Assembly: GCA_947458745.1 (NCBI GenBank)
Contig: CANGYQ010000004.1
Location: forward strand, 62,001-126,000
From: Bryobacteraceae bacterium
GTDB lineage: Bacteria > Acidobacteriota > Terriglobia > Bryobacterales > Bryobacteraceae
Length of the DNA stretch: 64,000 nucleotides
Direction: 5' to 3'
Part shown: positions 16,261 through 25,448 of the stretch, piece by piece
Layout: every line of letters begins with the position of its first letter
How positions within the stretch are numbered: the stretch's first letter is position 1
Made by a program: the position numbers and the translations under genes
Notes under the pieces: generated by a model
The model's input: only the letters and a program-made list of their open reading frames with translations
Databases searched by the model: none
Told to the model about the DNA's origin: nothing

Positions 16261-17496
16261 GGCCGCTTGATAGACCGGGGCGCCCATCACGTCGCAATGC
16301 GTCAACGTGAAGCGCCCCGCCGTCACTTGCAACTTCAGGAAGCCACCCTTCACCCGATGGAACCGGTGCATGCTCTTGTCCTCGCCGGGCGTCCCGCTGG
16401 CATGCTCATCGCTGGCCGGTCCGCAGCCAAACTCCTGCAGCCCCGTCTTGGGATCCACCGAATGGTACTGCCAGTGCCGGTCACCGCACAGCACCGCCCC
16501 GCGTGATCCCAGCGCCTTCGCCAACCACGCCCGCAACTCCGCCCCTTCCGTCGCAAACGCGGCATTGGCGTAGCTGTCGTTCTTGGTCTTGCGATCCGGC
16601 CCCACCAGCGGCGTCGGGCTGATCACGATCTTGAACGTGGCATTGCTTTCGGCCATCGACGCTTGCAACCATTCCTTCTGGTCCGCGCCGAGAATCGACT
16701 TCGATTTCGAATCCGGTGCCGTATTGGGAGACCGGTAGTCCCGGCCTTCCAGCAGAAAGAACTCCACGTGCGATCCCCATCGCACCGTGCGATAAGCCGG
16801 GTCCGGCATCGGCACCTGCTCCCGGAAGATGCGCTGGCCTTCGGCAAACGTAAAGCCGCCCATCTTGGGAGAGGTCTTGCCAGGCCAGGAATCGTCGTCA
16901 TAGACGTCGTGGTCGTCCTTCTGCCAGTAGCCCGGCACGGAGCGCAGACACTCGGCAATCGACGGCAGCGCGTACATCCGGTGCCAGTGCAGCCGCGCCA
17001 GCTCCACCGACGTCACCACCGGCTCTTCGTTGTCGTAGTAGACGTTATCGCCGCAGGAGAACAGGGCCGTGGGCGACAAGGCGCGGATCGAGTCGTAGAT
17101 CTTGAAGCCGCGCGCCGGGTCATCGCGATGCTTGTACATCTGGCACGACAGCATCGTGAACAAGGCATCGGCCGGTTCACTGGGCAGCGGCGCCGTGCGG
17201 AAGTGGCCCTCCACCGGCGATTGCCGCTTGGTTTCTACCCGGAAGCGGACTTCCCGCCCCGGCTCCAGCCGCGTCAACACCCAGCGCAACGTGTAATCAT
17301 TCGAAGCGAGCGCGCGACGCCACGGCGGCCGCCGTTCGCCCACGGTCACAACGCGGACGGGGCGCTTGCTCCTGATCCAGACAATGGCCGTCGTCGACGT
17401 CACTTCGCCCATCTTGATCGACACGCCCTCATCATTGGCCGGAGCCGCTTCCAAGACGCCGGCCGCCGTGGCCAGCATAAAATCCCGTCGAGTCAT
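16249..17496 (-). CDS. phoD: PhoD-like (alkaline phosphatase D family) metallophosphatase, Tat-type signal
   Basis: The product is about 415 residues. The N terminus MTRRDFMLATAAG resembles a Tat signal, so folded export is likely. An N-terminal Ig-like PhoD domain (about 30-120) precedes a metallophosphatase domain with SCGDNVYYDNE, KDDHDVYDDD and CGDRHWQYHS as metal-ligand motifs. It should hydrolyse phosphate mono- or diesters in the periplasm. ATG 17496 was chosen over a frame that is open for 38 more codons because it places the Tat motif at the N terminus. No pho box was recognised. Confidence 0.88.
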   Translation of the reverse strand: MTRRDFMLATAAGVLEAAPANDEGVSIKMGEVTSTTAIVWIRSKRPVRVVTVGERRPPWRRALASNDYTLRWVLTRLEPGREVRFRVETKRQSPVEGHFRTAPLPSEPADALFTMLSCQMYKHRDDPARGFKIYDSIRALSPTALFSCGDNVYYDNEEPVVTSVELARLHWHRMYALPSIAECLRSVPGYWQKDDHDVYDDDSWPGKTSPKMGGFTFAEGQRIFREQVPMPDPAYRTVRWGSHVEFFLLEGRDYRSPNTAPDSKSKSILGADQKEWLQASMAESNATFKIVISPTPLVGPDRKTKNDSYANAAFATEGAELRAWLAKALGSRGAVLCGDRHWQYHSVDPKTGLQEFGCGPASDEHASGTPGEDKSMHRFHRVKGGFLKLQVTAGRFTLTHCDVMGAPVYQAALTA

Positions 17497-17652
17497 TCTT
17501 ACAGGGTAATGTTTTGGAGCGTACGATTTCTCGATACCCCCTCTGCAGCGCTCACCACGCCCCGCCGGGTCCCCTGGGGCGAACGGCGAGTGAGGCGGGG
17601 CGGTAAACATTTCTTAAACTGCCTGCCTCAATACTGGTGCTATCCTGCGGGC

Positions 17653-18135
17653 ATGATGTCATTCACTCGCCGGGCTGCGATCGCTGCCCTGGCCCTGACC
17701 AGCGCGGCTCTGTTCGCCGCGGACAAGCCGAACTTTACTGGCGAATGGAAGCTCAACAAGGCCAAGAGCGATCTCGGCATGATGGCGGACCGTATGCCGG
17801 AAACCTTCGTCGTCAAGATCTCGCACGAAGACCCCACCATTACCATCGCCCAACCCGGCATGGGTGGCCGCGCGCAGGAAAACAAGCTCTCCACCGATGG
17901 CAAAGAGTCCGTCATGAAGCGCGAAACGCCCAACGGCGAAGTCACCATCAAGTCCACCGCCAAGTGGGATAAGGATGCGCTGGCCGTCAAGACCAACATG
18001 AGCTTCAGCCAGGGCGAGATGGAACAGAGCGACAAGTGGACGCTGTCGGAAGACAAGAAAGTGCTCACCATCCAGCGCAAGATGTCCTCGCCGATGGGTG
18101 AGATGGAGATGAAGCAGGTTCTCGAGAAGCAATAG
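17653..18135 (+). CDS. Secreted hypothetical protein with NFTGEWKLNKAKS motif
   Basis: The product has 160 residues: a signal peptide (RRAAIAALALTSAALFAA), then a small beta-rich domain. The opening NFTGEWKLNKAKSDLG resembles lipocalin-like secreted proteins common in Acidobacteria; I know no experimentally defined function. Met-rich stretches occur near the C terminus. The start is ATG 17653, or ATG 17656 next to it. The frame is open far upstream through the antisense of phoD, which is not coding. An intrinsic terminator follows 40 nt after the stop. Confidence 0.8.
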   Translation: MMSFTRRAAIAALALTSAALFAADKPNFTGEWKLNKAKSDLGMMADRMPETFVVKISHEDPTITIAQPGMGGRAQENKLSTDGKESVMKRETPNGEVTIKSTAKWDKDALAVKTNMSFSQGEMEQSDKWTLSEDKKVLTIQRKMSSPMGEMEMKQVLEKQ

Positions 18136-18174
18136 CGGCTGACGAGACTCAACCCTCGCCCGAAACCCCACCAG

Positions 18175-18207
18175 ACCCGCCACGGAGCCTCCTCCCGGCG
18201 GGTTTTT
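18175..18207 (+). terminator. Intrinsic terminator after the secreted hypothetical gene
   Basis: ACCCGCC (18175-18181) pairs with GGCGGGT (18197-18203), followed by a T-run to 18207. Confidence 0.8.
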
Positions 18208-18318
18208 CTATGGCCAAATCCGCAAAGCGGAGCAGCGCGGCAAAATTCTTTTCTTCCGGGGAACAATCACGCCGGCCGGTGCGTACTCGACCAGTAAGAG
18301 AAAGACTCAACCACCACC

Positions 18319-18699
18319 ATGCGATTTGCCCACTTGCTGTTTGGACCCCGCGCCGGCCTGTTTGGCGCCGGGCTGCTCGGTGCCTACGCCGCCCACCGGG
18401 TGGCATCCCGGGCACAGCGGGCTGCCTGGAAGGCCGAACGCGCGGCCTGGAAGGCCCACCGCCGGGCCCTCCGCGTCCGGCGTCCCTACATCGTGCGGGT
18501 CATCTCCGGGCTGTGGTCGCTGGCGTGGCTGGCGCTGATTCTCTGGCTGGTGTTCGGTTATGCCTTCGGCGGCCCGGAGTTCCGGGACATCGTGGAACAG
18601 ACCGTCCGGGCGACGGTCCGCTTCGCCGAAACGATCATCGAACCAGTTGTGCTGATTGTGCGCGGGATCCTGGCCAGCCGCGGCGGCGTAGCGCAGTAA
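18319..18699 (+). CDS. Small membrane protein with Ala/Arg/Trp repeat, unknown function
   Basis: The product has 126 residues. A hydrophobic segment (about 10-26) is followed by a basic amphipathic repeat (RAAWKAE then RAAWKAH), a second membrane segment (SGLWSLAWLALILWLVFGYAF) and a C-terminal amphipathic helix. I recognise no family. The reading frame, GC pattern and position (10 nt from a convergent gene, after a terminator) support a real gene. The start lacks a strong ribosome-binding site. Confidence 0.6.
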   Translation: MRFAHLLFGPRAGLFGAGLLGAYAAHRVASRAQRAAWKAERAAWKAHRRALRVRRPYIVRVISGLWSLAWLALILWLVFGYAFGGPEFRDIVEQTVRATVRFAETIIEPVVLIVRGILASRGGVAQ

Positions 18700-18708
18700 A
18701 CGGCCCGC

Positions 18709-19971
18709 CTAGCGCTTGGCCATGGAAGGCCACACGACGCCCTGATCTTTCTTCGTCACCGGAGCGAGGCCCTTATAGACGAACCGCTGCACCCGCTGGC
18801 CACGGTAGGTCTCGGTAGTGAAGATGTTGCCCTTGGAATCCGTGGCAATCGAATGGATGGCGTAGAACTGGCCCGGCTGCCGCCCACCGTCACCAAAGGT
18901 GGTTAGCTCCTCCAGCGTGTCGCGCAGCAGCACATGGACGCGTTGGTTGGCACCATCAGCCAGATAAAGAAACTTCTGCTGCGGGTCCTTCGAGAAAGCA
19001 ATATCCCAAGCGGAGCCGTCACCCAGCGTGTTCTTCTCGACGAACACTTCCTTGACGTAGGTGCCATCCTGCTTGAACACCTGGATACGGTCGTTCGGCC
19101 GGTCGCAGACGTAGATGAATCCGTCGTTCGATAGCTCAGCACAATGCACCGGGCTGCGGAACTGTTTGGCAGGCGGCGCGGATGGATCATACCGGCCCAG
19201 GTTGCCATCATCGGGCTTGTTGCCGTAGGCACCCCAGTGACGCTTGTACTTGCCGGAATCGGCATCGAACACGATCACGCGCTTGTTGCCGTAGCCGTCA
19301 GCCACGATCAGTTCGTTGGTCTTGGCATCGACAAACATCTTGGCCGCGCCCTTGACGTTCTCCACGTCATTGCTGCCCTTGCTCTGGGCTGCCTTGCCGA
19401 TCTGCATCAGGAACTTCCCGTCGCGCGTGAACTTCAAGATCATGTTGTCGTGGTAGTAGCCGGTGCCCGCGTTGTAGCCACCGCCCGATGCCGGGCGCGC
19501 GTCCGCCGCTTTGGCCGCCGGATCCGTGCCGCGGCCATTGCCGCCGATCCAGACATTGCCCTTGTGATCGACCGTGATGCCGTGGTTGGAATCAGGCCAT
19601 TCGTAGCCCGCACCCGGGCCACCCCAGTGGCCGACGAGGTTGCCTGCTTGGTCGAACTCCAGCACCGGCGGTGCGGGCGAGCAGCAGATGGCGGCCGGCG
19701 GCTTGGCCGCGGCGTAGGTCTCCATGCGTTCCAGTGATGCCCCGCGATGGACTACCCAGATATGATCCTTGGCGTCGACGGTAAGGCCGATGATGTTGCC
19801 CACCACCCAGTGATTCGGCAGTGGCTTGGGCCACATCGGGTCCACTTCAAAGCGCGGAGCCGTTGGCCCGGCGGCCTCGACAGCGGCGCGGCGTTCCAGC
19901 AGCCAGGTGCCGCCCGCGACTGCGGCCAGCGTCACGCCATACAGCACCAGCTTGCGGTGTTGACGAATCAT
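18709..19971 (-). CDS. Membrane-anchored or secreted NHL-repeat beta-propeller protein
   Basis: The product is about 420 residues: an N-terminal membrane segment (KLVLYGVTLAAVAGGTWLL), then a six-bladed propeller of NHL-type repeats (VDAKDHIWVVHRG, VDHKGNVWIGGNG, FIYVCDRPNDRIQVF, DSKGNIFTTETYRGQRVQRF). Such proteins resemble the lyase domain of peptidyl-alpha-hydroxyglycine alpha-amidating enzymes, but I could not identify catalytic residues, so no reaction is assigned. ATG 19971 is about 9-10 nt after GGAGA; the upstream GTG (19980) is too close to it. The gene is divergent from the HupE-like gene. Confidence 0.78.
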   Translation of the reverse strand: MIRQHRKLVLYGVTLAAVAGGTWLLERRAAVEAAGPTAPRFEVDPMWPKPLPNHWVVGNIIGLTVDAKDHIWVVHRGASLERMETYAAAKPPAAICCSPAPPVLEFDQAGNLVGHWGGPGAGYEWPDSNHGITVDHKGNVWIGGNGRGTDPAAKAADARPASGGGYNAGTGYYHDNMILKFTRDGKFLMQIGKAAQSKGSNDVENVKGAAKMFVDAKTNELIVADGYGNKRVIVFDADSGKYKRHWGAYGNKPDDGNLGRYDPSAPPAKQFRSPVHCAELSNDGFIYVCDRPNDRIQVFKQDGTYVKEVFVEKNTLGDGSAWDIAFSKDPQQKFLYLADGANQRVHVLLRDTLEELTTFGDGGRQPGQFYAIHSIATDSKGNIFTTETYRGQRVQRFVYKGLAPVTKKDQGVVWPSMAKR

Positions 19972-20014
19972 CAGGGTCACTCTCCGTTTCGGGAATTTAC
20001 ATTAACATACAGGC

Positions 20015-21340
20015 TTGACCAAAATTCTACGCCTACCGGTGATGCTGCTCGCGATCGCGGGTGGAGGTCTGCTTACAGCGCACGACATCCCCAATGAAGT
20101 CGCGGTGCAGGCGTTCGTCAAGCCACAGGGCGAACGCCTGTATTTGTTGGTCCGCGTGCCGTTGCACTCCATGCGCGACTTTGCGTTTCCGCAGCGCGGG
20201 CCAGGCTATCTCGATGTCGCGCGAGCCGCACCGTTGCTGGATGACGCGGCCCAGCAATGGATCGCCGGAGCGGTGGACATCTTCGAGAACGATCGCCCCG
20301 TCACCGGACTGCGCGTGATGAAGACGCGGATCGCGCTGGAATCCGATCGTTCGTTTGGCTCCTACGACCGCGCGCTAGAGAATCTGAATTCTCCGCCGCT
20401 GGATGAGCAAGCGAACGTCGTCATCAACCAGGCCCTGCTCGATGTCTTGTTTGAAGCGCCCATCGCGTCGGATCGCGCCCGCTTTGCCATCCACTCGAAG
20501 CTCTCGCACCTGGGCCAGCGCGTCGTCACCGTGCTGCGCTTTATGCCTCCCGATGGAGGCGTGCGGCCTTTCGAGTTCACGGGCGACCCGGGCCTCGTCG
20601 CACTGGACCCCAGCTGGCTGCAAGCCTCCTGGCGCTTCGTCGTGATGGGCACGGAGCATATCCTCGAAGGCACTGACCACTTGCTGTTCCTGGTATGCCT
20701 AGTTCTCCCAGTGCGCCGCTTTCTGGGCTTGGTGCCGGTGGTGACGGCCTTCACGGTGGCGCATTCTGTGACGCTGCTGGCGGCCGCCTACAATTGGGGC
20801 CCGGACGCACTATGGTTTCCACCGTTGATTGAAGTGCTGATTGCGCTTTCCATCGTCTACCTGGCCATCGAAAATCTCATCCGCCCCACCTCGCCCGAGC
20901 AGCGCTGGCTCATCACCTTCGGCTTTGGCCTGGTGCACGGCTTCGGCTTCTCCTTTGGCTTGCGCGAGAACTTGCAATTCGCCGGCTCGCATCTGCTGGC
21001 GTCATTGCTGTCGTTCAACCTGGGCGTCGAACTGGGCCAACTGGCCGTGCTAATTGTGCTGGTGACGGCCTTCAACCTGATCGTCCGCGTCACGCACGCC
21101 GAACGCATGACGGCCACCATTGTCGGCGTCCTGGTGGCACACACAGGCTGGCACTGGATGGTCGAACGCTGGGAGAAGTTCCGCCAGTTTCCGCTGCACT
21201 GGCCGGTCTGGGACGCCGCTCTATTGGCCTCGTTGGGCCGCTGGCTGCTGGTGCTGCTGGTGTTGGGCGGCCTGTTGCGGTGGGCTCAGCAGAGCCTCCG
21301 GCGCCGACAGTTGGGCTCGACGGCCAACGTGTCTCGATAG
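20015..21340 (+). CDS. HupE/UreJ-like membrane protein
   Basis: The product has 441 residues: a signal peptide, an extracytoplasmic N-terminal domain (about 25-200) beginning HDIPNEVAVQAF, then six to seven membrane helices. The helices carry the HupE/UreJ_2 signatures GTEHILEGTDHLLFL, FTVAHSVTLL and HGFGFSFGL. Conserved His/Glu/Asp in the membrane part suggest metal (Ni or Co) handling, as proposed for HupE/UreJ, but no hydrogenase or urease genes are near. The TTG start at 20015 lacks a clear ribosome-binding site; ATG 20040 is an alternative. Confidence 0.78.
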   Translation: MTKILRLPVMLLAIAGGGLLTAHDIPNEVAVQAFVKPQGERLYLLVRVPLHSMRDFAFPQRGPGYLDVARAAPLLDDAAQQWIAGAVDIFENDRPVTGLRVMKTRIALESDRSFGSYDRALENLNSPPLDEQANVVINQALLDVLFEAPIASDRARFAIHSKLSHLGQRVVTVLRFMPPDGGVRPFEFTGDPGLVALDPSWLQASWRFVVMGTEHILEGTDHLLFLVCLVLPVRRFLGLVPVVTAFTVAHSVTLLAAAYNWGPDALWFPPLIEVLIALSIVYLAIENLIRPTSPEQRWLITFGFGLVHGFGFSFGLRENLQFAGSHLLASLLSFNLGVELGQLAVLIVLVTAFNLIVRVTHAERMTATIVGVLVAHTGWHWMVERWEKFRQFPLHWPVWDAALLASLGRWLLVLLVLGGLLRWAQQSLRRRQLGSTANVSR

Positions 21341-21463
21341 CAATGTGCCCGCCCGAATCGGGGCGGCGCGGGGGAGTGGGCAGGCAGGTAGGAGGCCACC
21401 GCCCCATTGGCCATCAAACTGCTCTGTACAATCCAGTAGTCTGGCAGTTTTGGGGGATTTTTC

Positions 21464-22414
21464 GTGATGAAGACTTTACTTGTCATCGGTGTGATCTGCT
21501 CCCTGTTGGCCGGTTGCAGCCGCAGCCCCCAGGCCGAAAGCGAACAGAAGCTGGCTGAAGCCCAGGCCAAGCTGGAAGAAGCCACCAAAGCCCTGGAGGC
21601 GGCCCAGAAGGCGGCCGGAGAGAAACTGGATTCCGCCGCGGAATCCGCCCAGGCCGCCAAACAGGAAGCGGTAGCCGCCCAGAAGACGGCGGCCCTGGCT
21701 CTGGCCAAGGCCAAGGAAGACGTCAATCGTTCGGCCGACAACCTGGCCAGCGCCGCCAAAGCGATGAAGGAGACGACTGCGGCTGTCGAGCAGAACGCCT
21801 CCGTAGCCGATGCGGCCAAGAAAACGGCGACCGCGGCCGAAGCCAAGGCGGAAGAAGCCCGCCGTCTGGCGGAGCCACCCAAGACGCATACCCTTGAAAC
21901 CGGAACCACCATCAAGGTGCGCACCACCTCCCTGCTCTCCAGCAAGACCAGTTCCACGGGTGGCACCTTTGAAGCCTCACTGGCCGCGCCACTGGAAGTG
22001 GATGGTTATCTGGTGGCGGGCAAAGGCGCGGCGGTGGAAGGAGTCATCACGGAAGCCGAAGATGGCGGCCGCGTGAAGGGCAAGGCCACCATCACCGTCG
22101 CCCTGCGCCGCATCACCACCGCCGACGGCCAGAGCATCAATATCCGCACGGACACCGAGTTCCGTGAGGCCCAAGGAAGCACCAAGAAAGACGCCCTCAA
22201 AGTCGGCGTTATGTCTGGTATCGGCGCCGCCATCGGAGCCATCGCCGGCGGCGGCAAAGGCGCGGCCATCGGTGCCGGAGCGGGCGCGGCCGGAGGCACC
22301 GGCGTCGTGCTGGCCACCAAGGGCGACGCCGCCCAGATCCCCGCCGAAACCCTGCTCACCTTTAAGCTGGCGGCTCCAGTGACCGTGACGGAGGCTAGGA
22401 TTAGCCCGCGCTAG
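21464..22414 (+). CDS. Lipoprotein with coiled coil and glycine-zipper segment
   Basis: The product has 316 residues. The lipobox LLAGC is near residues 14-18. A long Ala/Lys/Glu coiled coil (about 22-140) follows, then a beta-rich domain (ETGTTIKVRTTSLL to RITTADGQSINIRTD), a glycine zipper (GIGAAIGAIAGGGKGAAIGAGAGAAGG) and ETLLTFKLAAPVTV. The architecture is like envelope-spanning lipoproteins, with the zipper possibly inserting into membrane; the function is unknown. GGGGGA lies 6 nt before GTG 21464 and 9 nt before ATG 21467, so either may be used. The 3' end overlaps recQ by 4 nt (convergent). Confidence 0.8.
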   Translation: MMKTLLVIGVICSLLAGCSRSPQAESEQKLAEAQAKLEEATKALEAAQKAAGEKLDSAAESAQAAKQEAVAAQKTAALALAKAKEDVNRSADNLASAAKAMKETTAAVEQNASVADAAKKTATAAEAKAEEARRLAEPPKTHTLETGTTIKVRTTSLLSSKTSSTGGTFEASLAAPLEVDGYLVAGKGAAVEGVITEAEDGGRVKGKATITVALRRITTADGQSINIRTDTEFREAQGSTKKDALKVGVMSGIGAAIGAIAGGGKGAAIGAGAGAAGGTGVVLATKGDAAQIPAETLLTFKLAAPVTVTEARISPR

Positions 22415-23943
22415 TTCACCAGTGCCAGCAACTCCGCCCCATACTTCTCAGCCTTCTTGAGGCCAATGCCCGGCACCTCCAGCAACTCCGCCAACGAGGC
22501 CGGGCGTCGACGGCAGAGTTCGGTTAGCGCTTGGTCGTGGCAGATCACATAGGCGGGCAGGTTTTTCTCACGCGCCGTTCTGGTGCGCCAGTTGCGGAGC
22601 TTCGTCAATAGGTCTTGATCCAAGTCGGCCACCGCAGCAGTGCGCGGCTTGGCCGCACGCACAGGCTTGACGGTCGCCTCCGCCACTTCGACGATGGCCT
22701 CTTCCACGGCCTCTGACAGGCCCAGGCAGACGTCACAGGCACCGCAGGTCTCCCACTTCGGCGTTTCGCCGAAGTACTCGCACAGGAAGCGGTGGCGGCA
22801 CTGGTGGCCTTCAACAAAGCGCTTGATCGTGTGATAGCGCTGCCAGCCGCGCTCGCGCTCCGCTGGGTCCTGGATTTCGTTGATGAAGTGGACCAGCAGG
22901 GCGACGTCACGTTTGCGCCACAGCAGGTAGCACTTGGCCAGTTCCCCATCGCGTCCCGCACGGCCCGCTTCCTGGTAGTACTGCTCCACGGACTTGGGCA
23001 GAGCCATGTGCACGACGGCCCGCACACCGGGTTTGTTGATGCCCAGCCCAAAGGCCAGCGTACCCACCATCACGCGAGCCTCATCGGCCATCCAACGTTC
23101 CTGATTCTGCTGCCGCGTCGCGGAATCCATCTTGCCGTGATACATGCAGGACGGGATGCCCTTGGAGGTCAACCATTCACCCAGCGTGTCCACTTCGGCA
23201 GTCTTGGAGGCGTAGACGATGACGCTTTCACCCTCCAGATCTCGCAGCGTCGCCAGCAGGGTGGCCTGCAATCGCGTCAGCCGCTTGCTCTTCTTCTTGG
23301 CCGGTTCGTCCACGTTGCGGACCAAGTACTGCAGGTTGCTGCGGTGGAAGCTGCGCACTACCTTCAGCGGATCATCCAGACCCAGGGCATCGACGATGTC
23401 GCCACGCACGTGGCGCGTCGCGCTGGCCGTAAAGGCCGCAATCGGCACCTCCGGGAACCAGTCCCGCAGCTGCCCCAGGCGGCGATAGTCCGGCCGGAAC
23501 TCGTGGCCCCATTCGGAGATGCAGTGCGCCTCATCGATGGCGAAAAAGCCCAGTGGGATACGCCGCAACCGCTCTGCCGCACTATCCAGCGCCAACCGTT
23601 CCGGCGACACATAAAGCAACCTCAGCCGCCCCGCATCGGCCTCCCGCCACGCGGCCAACTGGGTGGGCCAGTCGCTGTTGCTGTGGATCGCCGCCGCCGG
23701 AATGCCCATCTGCCCCAGCTGCGCTACCTGATCTTCCATCAACGCGATCAAGGGCGACACCACCACCGCCGTCTTGCCGGAGACGACGGCGGGCAGTTGA
23801 TAGCAGAGCGACTTGCCGCCGCCGGTGGGCATCACCACGGCGACATCACGGCCGCCCAAGATCGCCCGCACCACCTCTTCCTGCCGGGGACGGAATTCCG
23901 AATAGCCCCAATGGGTACGCAGGGCTTCTCGGAGCGGGTCCAT
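22411..23943 (-). CDS. recQ: ATP-dependent DNA helicase RecQ, apparently lacking the RQC winged helix
   Basis: This 3'-5' DNA helicase acts in recombination and repair. The RecA-like core shows motif I PTGGGKSLCYQLPA, DEAHCISEWGHEFRPDY, and motif VI QEAGRAGRDG. The zinc-binding region has four cysteines (CRHRFLCEYF and CGACDVC). An HRDC domain (LLTKLRNWRTRTAREKNLPAY to PGIGLKKAEKYG) ends the protein. Only a linker of about 40 residues separates the zinc site from HRDC, so the winged helix usual in RecQ seems absent. The start is ATG 23943; a GTG directly precedes it. Confidence 0.92.
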   Translation of the reverse strand: MDPLREALRTHWGYSEFRPRQEEVVRAILGGRDVAVVMPTGGGKSLCYQLPAVVSGKTAVVVSPLIALMEDQVAQLGQMGIPAAAIHSNSDWPTQLAAWREADAGRLRLLYVSPERLALDSAAERLRRIPLGFFAIDEAHCISEWGHEFRPDYRRLGQLRDWFPEVPIAAFTASATRHVRGDIVDALGLDDPLKVVRSFHRSNLQYLVRNVDEPAKKKSKRLTRLQATLLATLRDLEGESVIVYASKTAEVDTLGEWLTSKGIPSCMYHGKMDSATRQQNQERWMADEARVMVGTLAFGLGINKPGVRAVVHMALPKSVEQYYQEAGRAGRDGELAKCYLLWRKRDVALLVHFINEIQDPAERERGWQRYHTIKRFVEGHQCRHRFLCEYFGETPKWETCGACDVCLGLSEAVEEAIVEVAEATVKPVRAAKPRTAAVADLDQDLLTKLRNWRTRTAREKNLPAYVICHDQALTELCRRRPASLAELLEVPGIGLKKAEKYGAELLALVN

Positions 23944-24052
23944 CACTCTAGGTTAGCGGTCCGGACCCTGGTTCGACTAGCACGATAGGCAGAGCCAGGC
24001 AGCTCTGGGGCAACCAGAGAGAGCGCACGTCTGGTATCGGGCGTTCGCCCAC

Positions 24053-24952
24053 CTACAACATGTCGCGGTAGGTTTCCATGATCGCGGCCAAATCGGCGAT
24101 GTCCGCCTCACGCATCGGGGCCAGCGGCGATCGGACGGTGGCACCGCACAGGCCCAGCATCTCCATCGCCTTCTTCATGACGGAAACCTCGTAGCCCTTC
24201 ATGCGCTCCCGCAGCGCGTAGAGCGGGTGGACGTACTTGTCCATCAGTACGTCCAGCTTGTCGAAGTCGCGCGCCATGCCCGCTTCGGCCAGCGCCAGCG
24301 AAACCTTGGGCGCAATGTTTGAGATCGACGACGTGTACGCCTGCACGCCACAGGCAAAATAGGTGGAGACACAATCATCGCCCAGGCCGCCGACCCAGGC
24401 CAACCGGTCGCCCACCTTGTTCATGATCCGGCGGTAGGTGCGGCCATTGCCCTGCCCGTCCTTCCAGATCTCGAGCGTCGGCACCTGATCGGCCAGCCGC
24501 GCCACCTGATCCGGCGTGAACACGGCCCATTCGCGCGAATAGATCGCCAGCGGCAAGCCAGAAGCCTCGCCGATCTCGCGGTAATACGCAAACAGCCCGG
24601 CCTCCGGCGCATGCGAGTACGTGGGTGGCATGACGAGCAAAGCATCAGCCCCGGCCTTCTCCATGCGGCGCGCCATGTCGCTGGCGATCACCGTGGAATA
24701 GCCCACGCCCGCCACCACTGGCATCCGGCCCCTGACGGCCTTCACGGAATGCTCCACGACGGCCACAGCTTCATCGGCGCTCAACGAATAGATCTCGCCC
24801 GTGCCGCCGGTAACGACGATGGCGCAAAACGGATGGCGCATCATCATGTCGATGACCTTATCGAGGGCCTCGAAATCGATCGAGAGGTCAGCCTTAAAGG
24901 GCGTGATGGGGAATCCGAAGACGCCCTTCAATTGTTGTTTCAGGTTGCTCAT
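24053..24952 (-). CDS. kdgD: 5-dehydro-4-deoxyglucarate dehydratase (DapA/KdgD family)
   Basis: This enzyme dehydrates and decarboxylates 5-dehydro-4-deoxyglucarate to 2-oxoglutarate semialdehyde, the second step of glucarate use. The 299-residue TIM barrel is of the DapA superfamily, with GVFGFPITPF at the N terminus, VVTGGTGEIYSL, the conserved Tyr in LAIYSREW and the Schiff-base Lys in IWKDGQG. Sequence and the nearby glucarate dehydratase both favour KdgD over dihydrodipicolinate synthase. AAGGA lies 9 nt before the ATG. It is separated from gudD by the PIN-toxin module. Confidence 0.85.
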   Translation of the reverse strand: MSNLKQQLKGVFGFPITPFKADLSIDFEALDKVIDMMMRHPFCAIVVTGGTGEIYSLSADEAVAVVEHSVKAVRGRMPVVAGVGYSTVIASDMARRMEKAGADALLVMPPTYSHAPEAGLFAYYREIGEASGLPLAIYSREWAVFTPDQVARLADQVPTLEIWKDGQGNGRTYRRIMNKVGDRLAWVGGLGDDCVSTYFACGVQAYTSSISNIAPKVSLALAEAGMARDFDKLDVLMDKYVHPLYALRERMKGYEVSVMKKAMEMLGLCGATVRSPLAPMREADIADLAAIMETYRDML

Positions 24953-24999
24953 GGAAAACGTTCCTTATAGCGTACAAGCTTTGCGGTCATCGCCGGAGC

Positions 25000-25446
25000 C
25001 TATCTCAGGGCAGGGTTGATGGTCACAAAACCCTCCTTCGCCGCAGCGTTGAGAAGCTCGGTATCAGAGGCGACGAAGTGGGGCACCTGATCCATCGAGA
25101 TGGAACGCAAGGCAACGCAGCCTGCCAGCTGGATTGCGTCATATGCGCGGAGCAAGTGCCGGTCAATCAGGCCCTGGGCAATCTCGGTCACCATCTCAGT
25201 GACCGGCTGCAAATGGATCCGATGCTCCAAATGTTCGGCAAATGTGGCCAGTGCGATATCGGCATCTTCCAAGGAGATATTGCGCTGGAACTGATTGCGG
25301 CGGATGGAGGACCGGAGTTCGACGCGAGACAGAGAAAGAATCGTGAAACCGTGGCCTTCCTCCGCCAGTTCAATCATCCGAGCACTACCCACTTCCCGCA
25401 GGTATAGCTTCGCGAGGGCGCTGGTGTCGAGATAGAGGAGGGCCAA
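25000..25446 (-). CDS. vapC: PIN-domain ribonuclease toxin (VapC-like)
   Basis: The 148-residue PIN domain has the acidic active-site set: D7 in YLDTSAL, E43 in RVELRSS, D103 in RAYDAIQLA and D128 in VASDTELL. Such proteins cleave tRNA or rRNA and are normally held inactive by a small DNA-binding antitoxin. The start used is TTG 25446, 2 nt after the stop of the preceding gene. The two upstream genes of this operon are much larger than VapB antitoxins and unlike them, so the antitoxin, if any, is unidentified. Confidence 0.82.
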   Translation of the reverse strand: MALLYLDTSALAKLYLREVGSARMIELAEEGHGFTILSLSRVELRSSIRRNQFQRNISLEDADIALATFAEHLEHRIHLQPVTEMVTEIAQGLIDRHLLRAYDAIQLAGCVALRSISMDQVPHFVASDTELLNAAAKEGFVTINPALR

Positions 25447-25448
25447 GA

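Noticed and set aside
16663..18135. A 490-codon plus-strand frame covering the phoD antisense and the secreted hypothetical gene
   Set aside because: Only the part from ATG 17653 has a signal peptide and a protein-like sequence; the upstream part is Arg/His/Pro-rich and antisense to phoD.
23950..24050. tRNA-like fragment GGTTCGACTAGC
   Set aside because: No acceptor, D or anticodon stems could be formed around it. I found no tRNA by eye elsewhere either.
24053..24952. dapA (dihydrodipicolinate synthase) as the identity of the DapA-family gene
   Set aside because: IWKDGQG and the nearby glucarate dehydratase fit KdgD better.
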